Positions 8,833-21,839 are shown, numbered from the stretch's first letter. The stretch is DNA of 64,000 nucleotides from Siphonodentalium dalli (GCA_032622095.1 CP136069.1:81056958-81120957), one strand, 5' to 3'. The notes: generated from the letters alone by a model not told the origin. A program made the numbers and translations.

Positions 8833-10195
8833 CCTAACATGTCATGGTGAGTACCTGGGTTCTGGGAGGTTGGGTTGGATGATGCATTCTGGTTATAGTT
8901 ATCTTGTGGATTTATTTATCGAAATTATTCTGATTGATTGGTTAATATTAAAGATGGTGTGTCTCTTCCGGGCCACAATTACAACAACATAATTGTTTTG
9001 AAACCCGATTTCAAGACCACAAATATCTTTAGACAAAACTGAAAATTATGTATATTATTTGTTTACAAAGGCATATAACAATGTAGGTGCGACTAATACT
9101 ACATGTATGATAAGATATTATCACACCGGGACATGTTTTCTGAAAAAAAAAATGTCAGTTAAAATCAATTGCATGGCCATTTATTCTGTCATAGAACCAC
9201 AAGGCTGAGAGGATACTCCAAGCCTATACGTTTATGTTACTTCTTCAATATTGTAGACGGAAAATCAACAACACATTGTCAACAACGAGGATTGAAATGC
9301 CACGTGTATCAATATCATTCGAATCATTTGCAACAAACGACATGAAATTGATTTTTCGACCAGGAAGCAACTGGAGTGCTGACTCCCAATGTTCAAGTGA
9401 TTAATGTCGAGAGGGCGAAGAAGACTTAATCGAGTGGATTTTGGTCTTGGCTAAATCAATGGTGGTGCTGTGAACGTACCCTATGGAGAATAGACCCCAC
9501 ATCCCGCAAAACTGGGCGAAAAAGCATGCACCGAAGGATTTACATATACATAAAATAATTTCATGTCTTCTCGTTGTTATTGTTCATTTAGCCACGCATA
9601 TTGAATTTGAATATAGCATATAATTCATGTTATTGGAACAATGCTCACACTAGTTGGAATAGGCTCCATGCTCGAAAATAGTGATTTATAACTAGGTCAA
9701 AGGCATCTGAGCGGACAGGGAGATTGACGACCCTGATTTCTTCGTTAGATTTGGCGATATGATATCTTGACTTCGATTCGTTAAATTTCGCCGAGTTATA
9801 TGTCAAATAATAAAAGGGAATTTCATTGCCAATAGGACAAACCTGAGGATATCTTGGCTGCAATTATCGATTTCTAAAATTTATTAGGGTTTTGACAGTG
9901 GCTGTGGTTTTAGCCAAAATCGATCATTATAACTTTTACACTTGTATTATCTATATTGGTATTTTAGTAATTTCCCCAAGGGCCTGTGTTCAAAGTCAGA
10001 ATCACGTAAATATAAAAGTCTTTGAAGAAATTAATCTTACAAATTCATGCAAATTTGGCGGTCCACCATCAAAGATGCATGACCTTCTATGTTAAGTTCC
10101 GAAATCTAGCAAACACATACACCGAGACCCATAAAGGGTCAAGAGAGTACTCTATTCCAATGCGATCAGCATTTCTCATGTACCCGATTGATATA
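8833..10195. other. Noncoding spacer
   Basis: No gene, TIR or tandem repeat could be supported. The short frames here are AT-rich and have no recognisable motifs. Confidence 0.5.
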
Positions 10196-10825
10196 TCTCA
10201 TATATATTTTGAAGACCTCTGTTTGTCTGTCTGTCTGTATGTTTGTCTGTATGTAATTTATACGAATCTACGATTCTCGACCGTTCGGGACGAAACTTGG
10301 TACGTGTGTAGTTTGACCAGGCGGTCGTCGTTGTCGTATTGGCGAGCCCGTGCGACGCCCGCTTCGCGCATGCGCAGACGAGATCTCGGAAACGGGTGGA
10401 GCTGTCGACTTGAAATTTGCTATGTGAATGTATCTTGCCCCGGATACGAATTTTATCGGGTCGCCGAGCCCGTGCGACGCCTATTTCGCGCATGCACAGA
10501 CCAGATCTCGGAAACGGGTGGAGCTATCGACTTGAAATTTGGTATGTGAATGTATCTTGCCCCGGATACGAATTTTATCGGGTCGCCGAGCCCGTTCGAC
10601 GCCAGCTTCGCGCATGAGCTGACGAGATCTCGGAAACGGGTGGAGTTATCGACTTGAAATTTGGTATGTGAATGTATCTTGCCCCGGATACGAATTTTAT
10701 CGGGTCGCCGAGTCCGTGCGACGCCAGCTTCGCGCATGCGCAGACCAGATCTCGGAAACGGGTAGAGCTATCGACTTGAAATTTGGTTTTTGAATAGCCC
10801 AGTCAACGTCGGGCTCATCGGCTAG
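10196..10825 (+). mobile_element. Non-autonomous Helitron A
   Basis: Starts TCTCATATATATTTTG followed by a TCTG-rich stretch, and ends GGCTAG with a hairpin (AGCCC ... GGGCT) just upstream. A 5' TC, a 3' CTRR and a subterminal hairpin are Helitron hallmarks. It lies head-to-tail against Helitron B. No Rep/helicase is encoded. The interior is a tandem array. Confidence 0.7.
10300..10795 (+). repeat. 122-bp tandem repeat inside Helitron A
   Basis: AGATCTCGGAAACGGGT recurs at 10381, 10503, 10625 and 10747, an exact 122-base period, about four copies. Open frames over this region on both strands follow the repeat and are not genes. Confidence 0.9.
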
Positions 10826-11593
10826 TCTAATATATATTTTGGGAGGAAAGTCTGTGTGTCTGTGTGTCTGTCTGTGTGAGCGCGATGGACTCGAAAACGG
10901 CTCGACCGATTTCGACGAAACTTGGTACGGGCACGTAATTCGACCCGATGACAAACATAGGCCCATCCATTTGTCCGTGCGGCGTGACCTTGGCATTCAA
11001 ACTGGTGACCTTCAACCTGTATCTCGGCTCCTGCTGGGCCGATTTGGACCAAATTTGGTATGTGGGACAGTGTGAGGCGCCGAGCCATTTCGTCACGCCC
11101 GAATTCCCGTGCGGCGTGACCTTTCAAATGACATTGAAGCCGTATCTCGGGATCCGCCGGGCCGATTTCCCCCATTTTTGGGGTGTTGGTGTAGGTTGAC
11201 ACGGGCCTGTCCGTCTGTCCGTGCGGCGTGACCTTGCCTTCGAGTAACCTTGAACTCATATCTCTGGATCCGCTGAGCCGATTTCCACCGAATTTGGTGG
11301 AAACGGGTAGTATGTGGCGCTGAGCAATTTCGTCACACCCGGATGCCCGTGCGGCCTGACCTTGACCTTCGAGTGACCTTGACTCTATATCAGGATCCGA
11401 TGCGATGATCGGGATGAAATTGCGTTGGTAGGGATGGTTCGGGTAGCCAAACATTTTCAACGGGTATACCTTTCAAATGACCTTGAACCTGTATCTCGGT
11501 ATCCGCTGGGCCGATTTCCACCATTTTTGGGGTGTTGGTGTAAAAAAAATAACAACACAACGACTCTCCCCGTCAGGACGGGTACCCAGCTAG
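10826..11593 (+). mobile_element. Non-autonomous Helitron B
   Basis: Begins TCTAATATATATTTTGG directly after the CTAG of Helitron A and ends CCAGCTAG. A CCCGTC ... ACGGG hairpin lies ~7 bases before the end. The interior has ~125-base degenerate repeats around GTGCGGCGTGACCTT and GGGCCGATTT. Multiple frames overlap here; none looks genuine. Confidence 0.75.
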
Positions 11594-11720
11594 TCTAATA
11601 TATATTTTGGGACTTCTGTTTGTCTGTTTGTTTGTTGTTTGTCTGTTAGCTATGGCCGGGAAAACTGCCGGGCGGATTGGGCCCAAACTTTCTATCTATG
11701 GGTAAAAACAAGATGGAATG
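11594..11720 (+). mobile_element. Helitron C, 5' end only
   Basis: Begins TCTAATATATATTTTGG directly after the CTAG of Helitron B. It has the same early sequence as Helitron D at 30750 (GCTATGGCCGGGAAAACTG). Homology fades near 11700 and no matching 3' end was found before the arrays. Confidence 0.65.
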
Positions 11721-11949
11721 TCATCGCACCGCTTCTGAGAACGTCAGAGCACTCATTCTCCAATCCCCCGCCACCGCAATGTGTAGTTAATGGGTTAATC
11801 GCGTGATAGTTAAAGAGCGTTCGTATCCGCAGTGTCGTTGATAAAGAGCGTATTTGTGTCTAGACATGAGTGTGTTGTGTCTAGATATGGCAAGAAACGT
11901 GTTCAATTTTTTTTTGGTACTCCTATTTTGAGGGGCTAAGTGCTAAGTG

Positions 11950-14810
11950 CAACTGAATCAAGAAAAAGGCGTATCAAACTGCATACTAGCAGTGTTATGC
12001 TACTAAACTGCTAAGGAATGAAAATATTAAAAAAGAGAGTTTCAAACTGAATTCTAGCAGTGCTATGCTGCTAAACTGCTAAGGAATGAAAATATTAAAA
12101 AATAGAGTTTCAAACTCAATTCTAGCAGTGCTATGCTCCTAAACTGATAAGGAATGAAATTATTAAAAAAAGAGAGTTTCAAACTGAATTCTAGCAGTGC
12201 TATGCTGCTAAACTGCTAAGGAATGAACATATTAAAAAGGAGAGTTTCAAACTCAATTCTAGCAGTGCTATGCTGCTAAACTGCTAAGGAATGATAATAT
12301 TAAAAAAGAGAGTTTCAAACTCAATTCTAGCAGTGCTATGCTGCTAAACTGCTAAGGAATGAAAATATTAAAAAAGAGAGTTTCAAACTCAATTCTAGCA
12401 GTGCTATGCTGCTAAACTGCTAAGGAATTAAAATATTAAAAACGAGAGTTTCAAACTCAATTCTAGCAGTGCTATGCTGCTAAACTGCTAAGGAATGAAA
12501 ATATAAAAAAGGGAGTTTCAAACTCAATTCTAGCAGTGCTCTGCTGCTAAACTGCTAAGGAATGAAAATATTAAAAAAGAGAGTTTCAAACTCAATTCTA
12601 GCAGGGCTATGCTGCTAAACTGCTAAGAAATAAAAATATTAAAAAAGAGAATTTCAAACTCAATTCTAGCAGTGCTATGCTGCTAAACTGCTAAGGAATG
12701 ATAATATTAAAAAAGAGAGTTTCAAACTGAATTCTATTAGTGCTCTGCTGCTAAACTGCTAAGGAATGATAATATTAAAAAAGAGAGTTTCAAACTGAAT
12801 TCTAGTAGTGCTCTGCTGCTAAACTGCTAAGGAATGATAATATTAAAAAAGAGAGTTTCAAACTGAATTTTAGCAGTGCTCTGCTGCTAAACTGCTAAGG
12901 AATGATAATATTAAAAAAGAGAGTTTCAAACTGAATTCTAGTAGTGCTCTGCTGCTAAACTGCTAAGGAATGATAATATTAAAAAAGAGAGTTTCAAACT
13001 GAATTCTAGTAGTGCTCTGCTGCTAAACTGCTAAGGAATGATAATATTAAAAAAGAGAGTTTCAAACTGAATTTTAGCAGTGCTCTGCTGCTAAACTGCT
13101 AAGGAATAAAAATATTAAAAACGAGACTTTCAAACTCAATTCTAGCAGTGCTATGCTGCTAAACTGCTAATGAATGAAAATATTAAAAAAGAGAGTTTCA
13201 AACTCAATTCTAGCAGTGCTCTGCTGCTAAACTGCTAAGGAATACAAATATTAAAAAGGAGAGTTTCAAACTCAATTTTAGCAGTGCTATGCTGCTAAAC
13301 TGCTAAGGAATGATAATATTAAAAAAGAGAGTTTCAAACTGAATTCTAGTAGTGCTCTGCTGCTAAACTGCTAAGGAATGAAAATATTAAAAAAGAGAGT
13401 TTCAAACTGAATTTTAGCAGTGCTCTGCTGCTAAACTGCTAAGGAATGAAAATATTAAAAAGGATAGTTTCAAACTCAATTCTAGCAGTGCTATGCTGCT
13501 AAACTGCTAAGGAATGAAAATATTAAAAAAGAGAGTTTCAAACTCAATTCTAGCAGTGCTATGCTGCTAAACTGCTAAGGAATTAAAATATAAAAAAATA
13601 GAGTCTCAAACTGAATTCTAGCGGTGCTATGCTGCTAAACTGCTAAGGAATGGAATTATTGGAAAAGAGAGTTTCAAACGGAATTCTAGCGGTGCTATGC
13701 TGCTAAACTGCTAAGGAATGATAATATTAAAAAAGAGAGTTTCAAACTGAATTCTATTAGTGCTCTGCTGCTAAACTGCTAAGGAATGATAATATTAAAA
13801 AAGAGAGTTTCAAACTGAATTCTAGTAGTGCTCTGCTGCTAAACTGCTAAGGAATGATAATATTAAAAAAGAGAGTTTCAAACTGAATTTTAGCAGTGCT
13901 CTGCTGCTAAACTGCTAAGGAATGATAATATTAAAAAAATTAAAAAAGAGAGTTTCAAACTGAATTTTAGCAGTGCTCTGCTGCTAAACTGCTAAGGAAT
14001 GATAATATTAAAAAAGAGAGTTTCAAACTGAATTTTAGCAGTGCTCTGCTGCTAAACTGCTAAGGAATGATAATATTAAAAAAGAGAGTTTCAAACTGAA
14101 TTTTAGCAGTGCTCTGCTGCTAAACTGCTAAGGAATAAAAATATTAAAAACGAGACTTTCAAACTCAATTCTAGCAGTGCTATGCTGCTAAACTGCTAAT
14201 GAATGAAAATATTAAAAAAGAGAGTTTCAAACTCAATTCTAGCAGTGCTCTGCTGCTAAACTGCTAAGGAATACAAATATTAAAAAGGAGAGTTTCAAAC
14301 TCAATTTTAGCAGTGCTATGCTGCTAAACTGCTAAGGAATGATAATATTAAAAAAGAGAGTTTCAAACTGAATTCTAGTAGTGCTCTGCTGCTAAACTGC
14401 TAAGGAATGAAAATATTAAAAAAGAGAGTTTCAAACTGAATTTTAGCAGTGCTCTGCTGCTAAATTGCTAAGGAATGAAAATATTAAAAAGAAGAGTTTC
14501 AAACTCAATTCTAGCAGTGCTATGCTGCTAAACTGCTAAGGAATGAAAATATTAAAAAAGAGAGTTTAAAACTCAATTCTAGCAGTGCTATGCTGCTAAA
14601 CTGCTAAGGAATTAAAATATTAAAAAATAGAGTCTCAAACTGAATTCTAGCGGTGCTATGCTGCTAAGGAATGGAATTATTGGAAAAGAGAGTTTCAAAC
14701 GGAATTCTAGCGGTGCTATGCGGCTAAACTGCTAAGGAATGAAAATATAAAAAAATAGAGTATCAAACGGAATTCTACCGGTGCTATGCTGCTAAACTGC
14801 TAACCAAGGG
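11950..14810 (+). repeat. 68-bp minisatellite array, ~42 units (left arm)
   Basis: Unit of 68 bases with constant core AACTGCTAAGGAATGA, an A-rich stretch, GAGAGTTTCAAACT and TTCTAGCAGTGCTATGCTGC. TAGCAGT and ACTGCTA in each unit are inverted copies and can form a small hairpin. A rare variant (ATTCTATTAG) appears at 12731 and 13751, and the variants that follow repeat in the same order. This gives a 1020-base (15-unit) higher-order duplication. A few units are truncated near 13935 and 14660. Confidence 0.95.
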
Positions 14811-15865
14811 CGATAAGTCTCTCTAGCCAGTTACATTAGACACAATAGTTGGTCATGGTGGTTTTTCAGTTTATCTAGGCAGTAATCTCGATAAATATAG
14901 CTACCAATGACGGCTAGTCTATAAACAGCTATTGAAAATAGTCACTATAGCCAATCAGGGTGGTATGTCTATATTGCCAGTTACATTAGTCACTGTAGCT
15001 AGTCGTGATGGCTGTTTAGTACATGTGGGCAGCAATATTGATAAAAGTAGCTATAAGTGTATAATATTATACACAGTAAGCTAGTAAATGTAGTCACTAT
15101 AGCTAACCTGGGTGGTAAGTCTATCTAGCTAGTTAATCAGTCACTATAGCTAGCCATTGTGGTTAATCGGTACATGCGGGCAGTAGTATTGATCAACATA
15201 GCTAGCTATAGCGGATAATCTTTCCAGAAAGCTAGTAAGTGTAGTCAGCTAACCTGGGTGTCAAGTCTATTTAGACAGTTAATTATTCATATAAACAGTC
15301 ATTGTGTATGCATATAGCTAGTCGTGGTGGTTATTCAGTATATATGGGCAGTTATATAGATCAAAGTAGCCAGATAGGAAGATAGTCTATAGCACAAGCT
15401 AGTAATAGTAGTCACTGCAGCTAGCCAGGATGGTAAGTCTATCTAGCCAGTTACTGTAGTAATAATGGCTAATCATGGTGGTTGTGCAGTTTAAATAGGC
15501 AGTAATAATAATCAATATAGCTAGCACTGGCGGATGGTCTATATATCCGGCTAATAATAATAGTCACTATAGCTCACCAGGCCGGTAAGTCTATTTAGTA
15601 AGCTACATTGGTTACTATATTTAGTCATTGTGGTAATTCAGTACATATGGACAGTAATATCGATCAAAGTAGCTAGCTATGGTGGATAATCTATACAGAA
15701 AAGCTGGTAAGTGTAGACATCATAGCTAACCATGGTGGTAAGTCTATCTAGCCAGTTCCATTAGTCACTATAACTGGTCATGATGTTCACAAAGTTTATA
15801 CGGGCAGTAGTATTTATCAATGTAGCTAACTATATCTATCAAGCCAGCATGTAATACTAGTCACA
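14811..15865 (+). repeat. ~154-bp tandem repeat, ~7 degenerate units
   Basis: The phrase GGTAAGTCTATCTAGCCAGTT recurs, with changes, at about 14815, 14965, 15115, 15261, 15434, 15585 and 15738. Units contain AGCTAGC-type motifs and GTACATATGGGCAGTAAT. Divergence is high, so the array is old. It is found only in the left arm. Confidence 0.85.
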
Positions 15866-16933
15866 AAAAATAATTCATATTATATGTCCAGAATCCAAAG
15901 ATTTGGGCACCTACCCATCTTCTATGATGGGCCCTTAAAATTGTGAACCCCAAATTTGAACCCGTGTAGTTTAAACATGTCAGCTATAAATGAGTCATGT
16001 ACAGATGCAGGACGGTCCATATATGTCCCAACGTCCTTATTATATGCCAGAATCCAAAGATATAGGCACATCAATACACATTTTCTGTGATGGGCCCTTA
16101 AATGTTTGAATCCTAAAATTATGTACTAGTATGTGCAGTGATAACGTATGTCAACTATATACGAGTCACGTACAGATGCAGGAGGGTCCAGATATGTCCC
16201 AACATCCATATTATATTCCCATAATTCAAAGATTTAGGCACCTACCCATTTTCTATGATGGGCCCTTAAAATGGTGAACCCCAAATTGGAGCCTGTGTAG
16301 TCTAAACCTAAGTAAACTATTTCGGAGTCCTCCTGTACAGATGCAGGAGATTCCAGATATGTCCTAACACCTACAATATATTCCCAGAATCCAAAGATTT
16401 AGGCACCTGCCCATTTCTATGAAAGGGCCCTTGAAATGGCGAACCCCAAATTTGAGCCCATGCAGTTTAAACCTAATTCAACTACATGTATATATGAGTC
16501 ATGTACATATGCACGACAGTCCACATTTGTCCCAACATCCATATTATATGCCAGAACCAAAGTATAGTCACATACACAATTTCTGTTTGAACCCCAAAAT
16601 GAAGTTCGTGCAGTGAAAACCTAAGTCAACAATATATGAGCCATGTACATCTGCAGGGCGGTTCTATATATGCCCAAAATCCATATTATATGCCAGAATC
16701 CAAAGATATAGACACATACACATTTTCAGTGATGGGCCCTTAAATGTTTGAACCCCGATATGGAGCCCGTGCAGTGAAAACGTAAGTCAACTATATCAGT
16801 GTCATGCACAGATGCAGAAGGTTCAGATATGTCCCAACATCCATATTATATTCACAGAATCCCAAGATTTAGCCACCTACTCATTTTCTATGATGGGCCC
16901 CTAAAATGGTGAACATCAAATTTGAGTCTCTGC
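15866..16933 (+). repeat. 161-bp satellite, left arm (plus orientation)
   Basis: About 6-7 units marked by CCAGAATCCAAAGATTTAGGC, ATGATGGGCCCTTAAAAT and GTGAACCCCAAATTTGAGCC. The same satellite fills the right arm in reverse complement. It ends against the apex transposon. Confidence 0.92.
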
Positions 16934-17805
16934 AGTGTAGGGGAAACTGGGGTGGAGTGGGACAGTGGGTACTGTGGGCAGTGGAGATAACTCCATACCA
17001 TCGATGAGTTGCCTATTCTGTATGGATTCATTTGATGCTCATAAGATGTCCCCAGAACATATGACATGAATCAAACGTGTAGCAAGCATATTATATTTTT
17101 TATGTGATTTTTATGGAATCTGAGCAATATTTTTCCGAACACGAAATTTTTCATATGAGAGATATTTTCTTACCGACTCTGAGCTCTGAAACAACTGTGT
17201 TTGGGCTTCAAATTGTATATCTGTTTCAATACCTTAGCATAGGCGTGTTGCTAAAATATTGACTCAACTGATACATGACTATGTCGGGTTAGAGTGGGAC
17301 ATGTGGCTCGGTGTACATTGGGACTGTTAGTTACAGTAATATAGAGTTGAGCAGATCTTTGGAAAATACCATTCCTGGTTGCTTTTATCTTCTACATGTA
17401 GACCCCAAACAGAACTTTTTTCAATTAGTTTGTCAGATTAGAATTGGGCCCTGTGGATTGAAACTGTGTCCCACTCCTCCCCGATTGAGTGGAAGTATCA
17501 ATAAAGCCTTGTGTTTCAACTATATGAATGCGTGTTACCACAGAACGAATTTCCCTCTTTGAATGAATAACTATTTCAGTTGTTGTTATAGGGTATGTTA
17601 TGGAATTCCAATGGGTGACCCACTGTACCCCCTGGCCAGGGGAAGTGTGAGACATTTGGGTACCTTGTTTAAGTTGCCAGCATGGGAAATATATCAAGAT
17701 GGCAATGATGTATAAATAGTACAAAAAGCAACAGTCATGTAGCACAAATTGAGTAATGAGCATTCAAAGAAAAAATGTCCCACTCCACCCCAGTTCCCAC
17801 TACAC
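16934..17805. mobile_element. 872-bp TIR transposon at the palindrome apex
   Basis: Ends GTGTAGGGGAAACTGGGG... and ...CCCCAGTTCCCACTACAC form a ~30-bp TIR with about two mismatches, continuing through GTGGAGTGGGACA. The interior has extra internal copies of CCCACTCC-type sequence and no transposase frame. The satellite is plus-oriented on the left flank and reversed on the right, so this element marks the orientation switch. No superfamily is assigned, since the TSD cannot be read when the flanks differ. Confidence 0.75.
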
Positions 17806-17958
17806 AGGGTTCACCATTTTAAGGGTCAATCATAGAAAAAGGGTATGTGTTTAAACATTTAGATTCTGGGATATATTGTGGATAATGGGACATATCTGGA
17901 CCCTCCTGAATCCGGACTTGACTCAGGTATAGCTGACATAGGTTTTCACTGCACTGGC
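17806..17958 (-). repeat. 161-bp satellite, right arm, segment 1
   Basis: About one unit in reverse complement (GGGTTCACCATTTTAAGGG ... GATTCTGGGATATA ... GGTTTTCACTGCACTGGC). It is interrupted by the element at 17959 and resumes at 19712. Confidence 0.9.
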
Positions 17959-19711
17959 AGGGGGGTGGCGTCGGAAAAAAAATTCAGGCACGTATGGCAT
18001 TTTTTCCCTTTCGATCATTTTTTGTAACCACCCACCCCCACCGCCAAATTTTTTCCGTTTTCGACAGTTTTTTCCGACCATTTTTTGACACCCACCCCCC
18101 TTAAAACACTAAAACAGTAATAAAGATGCGAAAACCGGCGGAAACAGTTGTTAATAACTTTCAAGTGAATTTAGGCCCATACTACTATGCGAGCTTCCTA
18201 TGTTTTGAGAAAACACAAGCATGACTATTTTCGTTTTCTGAATGGATGTCAGAACACATATATGGCGCTAGTAACATTTTGATATTGTTCCTGATTCGAC
18301 CAGTGATTCGACTGCTATCTCCCAACATTTAAAGAAATGGAATTATGCAATGCTGCCTTATCAGAATATATAGTCCGATTTGAGATAGAACTATGATTAA
18401 AAGACATTTTTGACAGCTGATCAGTCACGCAGCTCACTTCTTCATTTAAAAGCAATAAGAAGCAACATTTATTTCTTACTACTTTTGTAAATATGTGTCC
18501 AAATGTGTCAAGTTGACAAATCGAACGCACGCTTAGTGTGCATTATGTATGGTTAAAGTCGGTTTTGTTGATTTAAACAATTGTTAAGTTGAGGAACAAG
18601 GTTACAGCAGTCTATAGATGAGAATGTTTTGGTATCTACTTTTTTGTTTTATGTTTTTAGTTGTATAATTCTGTAACATTCATTCTTAGCTCAATATTAT
18701 CATGTGCCAACTTTATGTGATGAGAAATCCACTTCTATTTTTACATTGTTATGACAAAGGTTGTTTTACTGACAAGCCGTCCAGATTTGTTTTTCATTTG
18801 TTTTATTTGCACATTTAATTGTGTTTAGATCAATGTCTAGATTGTGATAAAACAAGCCATAGATTCACATGAAATAATGTCGCCATTAATACTTCTTTTG
18901 AATTATGAACAGTTATATAGGCAGAATGACTATAATTAAGTTTTATTGGTATAATCAAACTTTGAAAACCAAACTTGGTAAAAGTTGACAATCAAAGGAA
19001 GTTTTACATGGCTTATTGTTATGTTTTATCAAACGAAGATATCTAGTCTAATAGTGATGCCAAATACTCTATGTCCTGTTATCACAGTGTTTACTTTTTT
19101 ATTTAAAGTTTTATTTTTAATCAGCCCAGCTGAGCCCAGTTGCTGTTTCATAGTTTTATAGTGATGAGCATTCCTCTTATTTGTCTTTTATACCTTTATG
19201 CTAAATGTTATTTGTGTTTGTTTTATATGCAGATTATTCTAAAACAAGATAATTTTGTTATGATAATGGTTGTTGTTTATATGACAATTCCCTTAGTGCT
19301 GTTCGGTGTATAAGATATAACTTATCAGCTGCACCCTCCTGTAATACAAAACTGAATAAGTCTACAGTCAGTATATTTTATTACAAGTGTGTATATTTGA
19401 TTAGCTCGGTTTAACATCAAAAGGCAGACTTTGCTTTTAAAAAATCGCTCATGCAGGACCACGTTCGAATTTCCCATGGACTAACACACATTTATAAAAA
19501 ATACCACTGGATAACTGTCTGCAGTCAGTTTACCAGTTAGAGTTACATTATTTCTCTCATTCAAAGTGGTTTTGAAGCCCAACTCATTGCCAAAACACTA
19601 AAAAAACAAGCAGGAAATTTTGTTTTTAGTTGCAGACAAAATTGCTTGTTGGTGGCTTTGACCACCCACCCACCCCGACATACGTGCCGGAATTTTTATT
19701 TTTCACCCCCC
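17959..19711. mobile_element. 1.75-kb hAT-like non-autonomous transposon
   Basis: Inserted in the 161-bp satellite with a perfect 8-bp duplication GCACTGGC (17951-17958 and 19712-19719). The ends are imperfect inverted repeats: left AGGGGGGTGGCG ... TTCAGGCACGTATG, right (reverse complement) GGGGGGTG ... ATTCCGGCACGTATG. An 8-bp TSD fits the hAT superfamily (Merlin also makes 8-9 bp). The interior is AT-rich with no transposase. A related terminus may lie near 480-534. Confidence 0.75.
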
Positions 19712-20329
19712 GCACTGGCTCAAATTTGGGGTTCTGGCATCTAATTTGAATATCGGGAGAATAGTTTACTTAGGTTACACCAGCACGGGCTAAAATTTGG
19801 GGTTCATCATTTTAAGGGCCCATCATAGAAAATTGTTATGTGCCTATATCTTTGGATTCTGGGATATAATATGAATATTGGATCACATCTGGGCCATCCT
19901 GCATCTGGACATGACTCGGGTATAGTTGACATAGATTTGGCATAGGTTTTCACTGCACAAGCTCAACTTTGGGAATCACAATTTTAAGGGTCCATCATAA
20001 AAGATTGGTATGTGACTATATCGTTGGATTCTGGCATATAATATGGATATCGGGACATATCTGGATCATCCTGCATCTGGACATGACTCAGGTATAGTTT
20101 ACTTCGGTTTAAACGGCTCAAATTTGGAGTTTACCATTTTAAGGGCCCATTATAGAAAATTCTAATGGCCTATAACTTTGGATTATGTAATAAAATATTG
20201 ATATTGGGACATATCTGGACCCTCCTGTATCTGGACATGAATCAGGAAAAGCTGACATATGTTTTCACTGCACGGGCTCAAATTTGGGGTTCACCATTTT
20301 AAGGGCTATCATAAAAAAATGTTATGATT
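19712..20329 (-). repeat. 161-bp satellite, right arm, segment 2
   Basis: Nearly four reverse-complement units between two transposon insertions. The array reads continuously across both insertion sites once the elements and one TSD copy of each are removed. Confidence 0.9.
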
Positions 20330-20601
20330 TAGGGACCTGCGAATATTCGAGATTCGATTCGATGTCGATATCGGGCACCCGATTCGAGATCGGCACCGAA
20401 TCGGTCTGCTGATTCGGATATGTTCGAATCGGTGTTACTTTGGTATAGTCTCGTTTTTTTGCGTCTAGATAACATATGCACATGATATGAACTCACAAAA
20501 ATTGAAGCACAAGGTTGCCAAGTTAGCCAACATAGGTAATTTTGAATGTATGTCATTGGTCATTGGTATCGGACTACAACAATTATATAGCTGTAATTGT
20601 C

Positions 20602-21190
20602 CGAGAGCCTGCTGGGTTCTATTTGCACAATTGCGTACGAAAGATTTGATGCCCAGATTCGTTCCACCCCAGGAACGTTTGAAGAAATCCGATTTCTTAA
20701 GTTCCGCATTCCTGGCGTTTTGGGGCCGGAGACCCCACAAAAACTCCAAAAAATACTATTTGCACTTTTGAGTACAAAGCTGATTTGTTATATTATTAGT
20801 ACTCCAGCAATCACTGACCAATAATACACAATTTCTGAAACGAAATTTCCTGGCGTTTTCATTTCAGAAGGGAGTTTCTGATCGTACCCATAAAACCCCA
20901 AAGATCACTTCTATTTGCATTTTTGAGTACAAAGCTGATTTTTATATTAATAGTGCTCCAGCAATCACTGATCAATAATAATGGCGTTTTCATTTCAGAA
21001 GGGGGTTTCTGATAGTACCCCCAAAACCACAAAACATTACTTCTATTTGCACTTTCGAGTACAAAGCTGATTTTTGTATTATTAGTGCCATAATCATCAC
21101 TGATCGATGATACACAATTTCTGAAATGAAATTTCCTGGCGTTTTAATTTCAGAAGGGGTTTCTGAATGTACCCAAAAAAAAAATACTTT
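20602..21190 (+). repeat. ~150-bp subterminal tandem repeats (left, hAT-like element)
   Basis: Three to four units with TATTTGCACTTTTGAGTACA, GTGCTCCAGCAATCACTGAT, CTGGCGTTTTCATTTCAGAA. The same sequence occurs inverted at 25660-26130, including the outermost unique part with GATGCCCAGATTCGTTCCAC. Confidence 0.88.
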
Positions 21191-21839
21191 TATTTTCACA
21201 TACTGTCGAATACAAAGCACAATTTTAAGGTGAACCTGGAAAAATTTATATAAATATACAAATCTACTGACCACAAACGTTCCGCGCGTTTCAGGGAGGA
21301 AAATTCGTTATTTTTTATTATAAAAAAAATGTAGTAAAACATGTAAGAAAACGAAAATTGAAATTTTAGTCCGGGAACCAGGTCGATCAAACGTGCACAC
21401 CCCCAGGATTAAACTTCATTCATTTTTCGTAAGGATGTCTACTTAAACTATTTAGACGTTAAAATGTGACAGTGTATGTTCCGGACAATATGGCGGCGAT
21501 TTCCGGGAGTATACCCCACTCACTACATACATGTTCAGCAAAAACCTATTGTTCTTGATTCCATGCCATATGCCTGTCATTTCCTGCATAATTTGACTGA
21601 ATAAAAGAGTCCAAAATGCAGGACAAAATGGCAACCGAAAGTAACAAAAAAGAGCATTTTACAGTAACTTTCACCGTAGGTGCCAGTTGCGCCACCATAC
21701 ATGATGTCCAATCCTAATACGATAACAGTAAGTCAAAACCCGAGTTTTCAAAAATGATAACAGTTGAAGTGCTTTACACAATGAGTATCACGTGCCATCT
21801 AAATTACCACGAGTATTGTCGTAGCCCTGCAACGATTTT

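Noticed and set aside
10022-11460. Cluster of overlapping frames of up to 212 codons
   Set aside because: They lie on both strands over the 122-125-bp Helitron repeats, and none has a recognisable domain.
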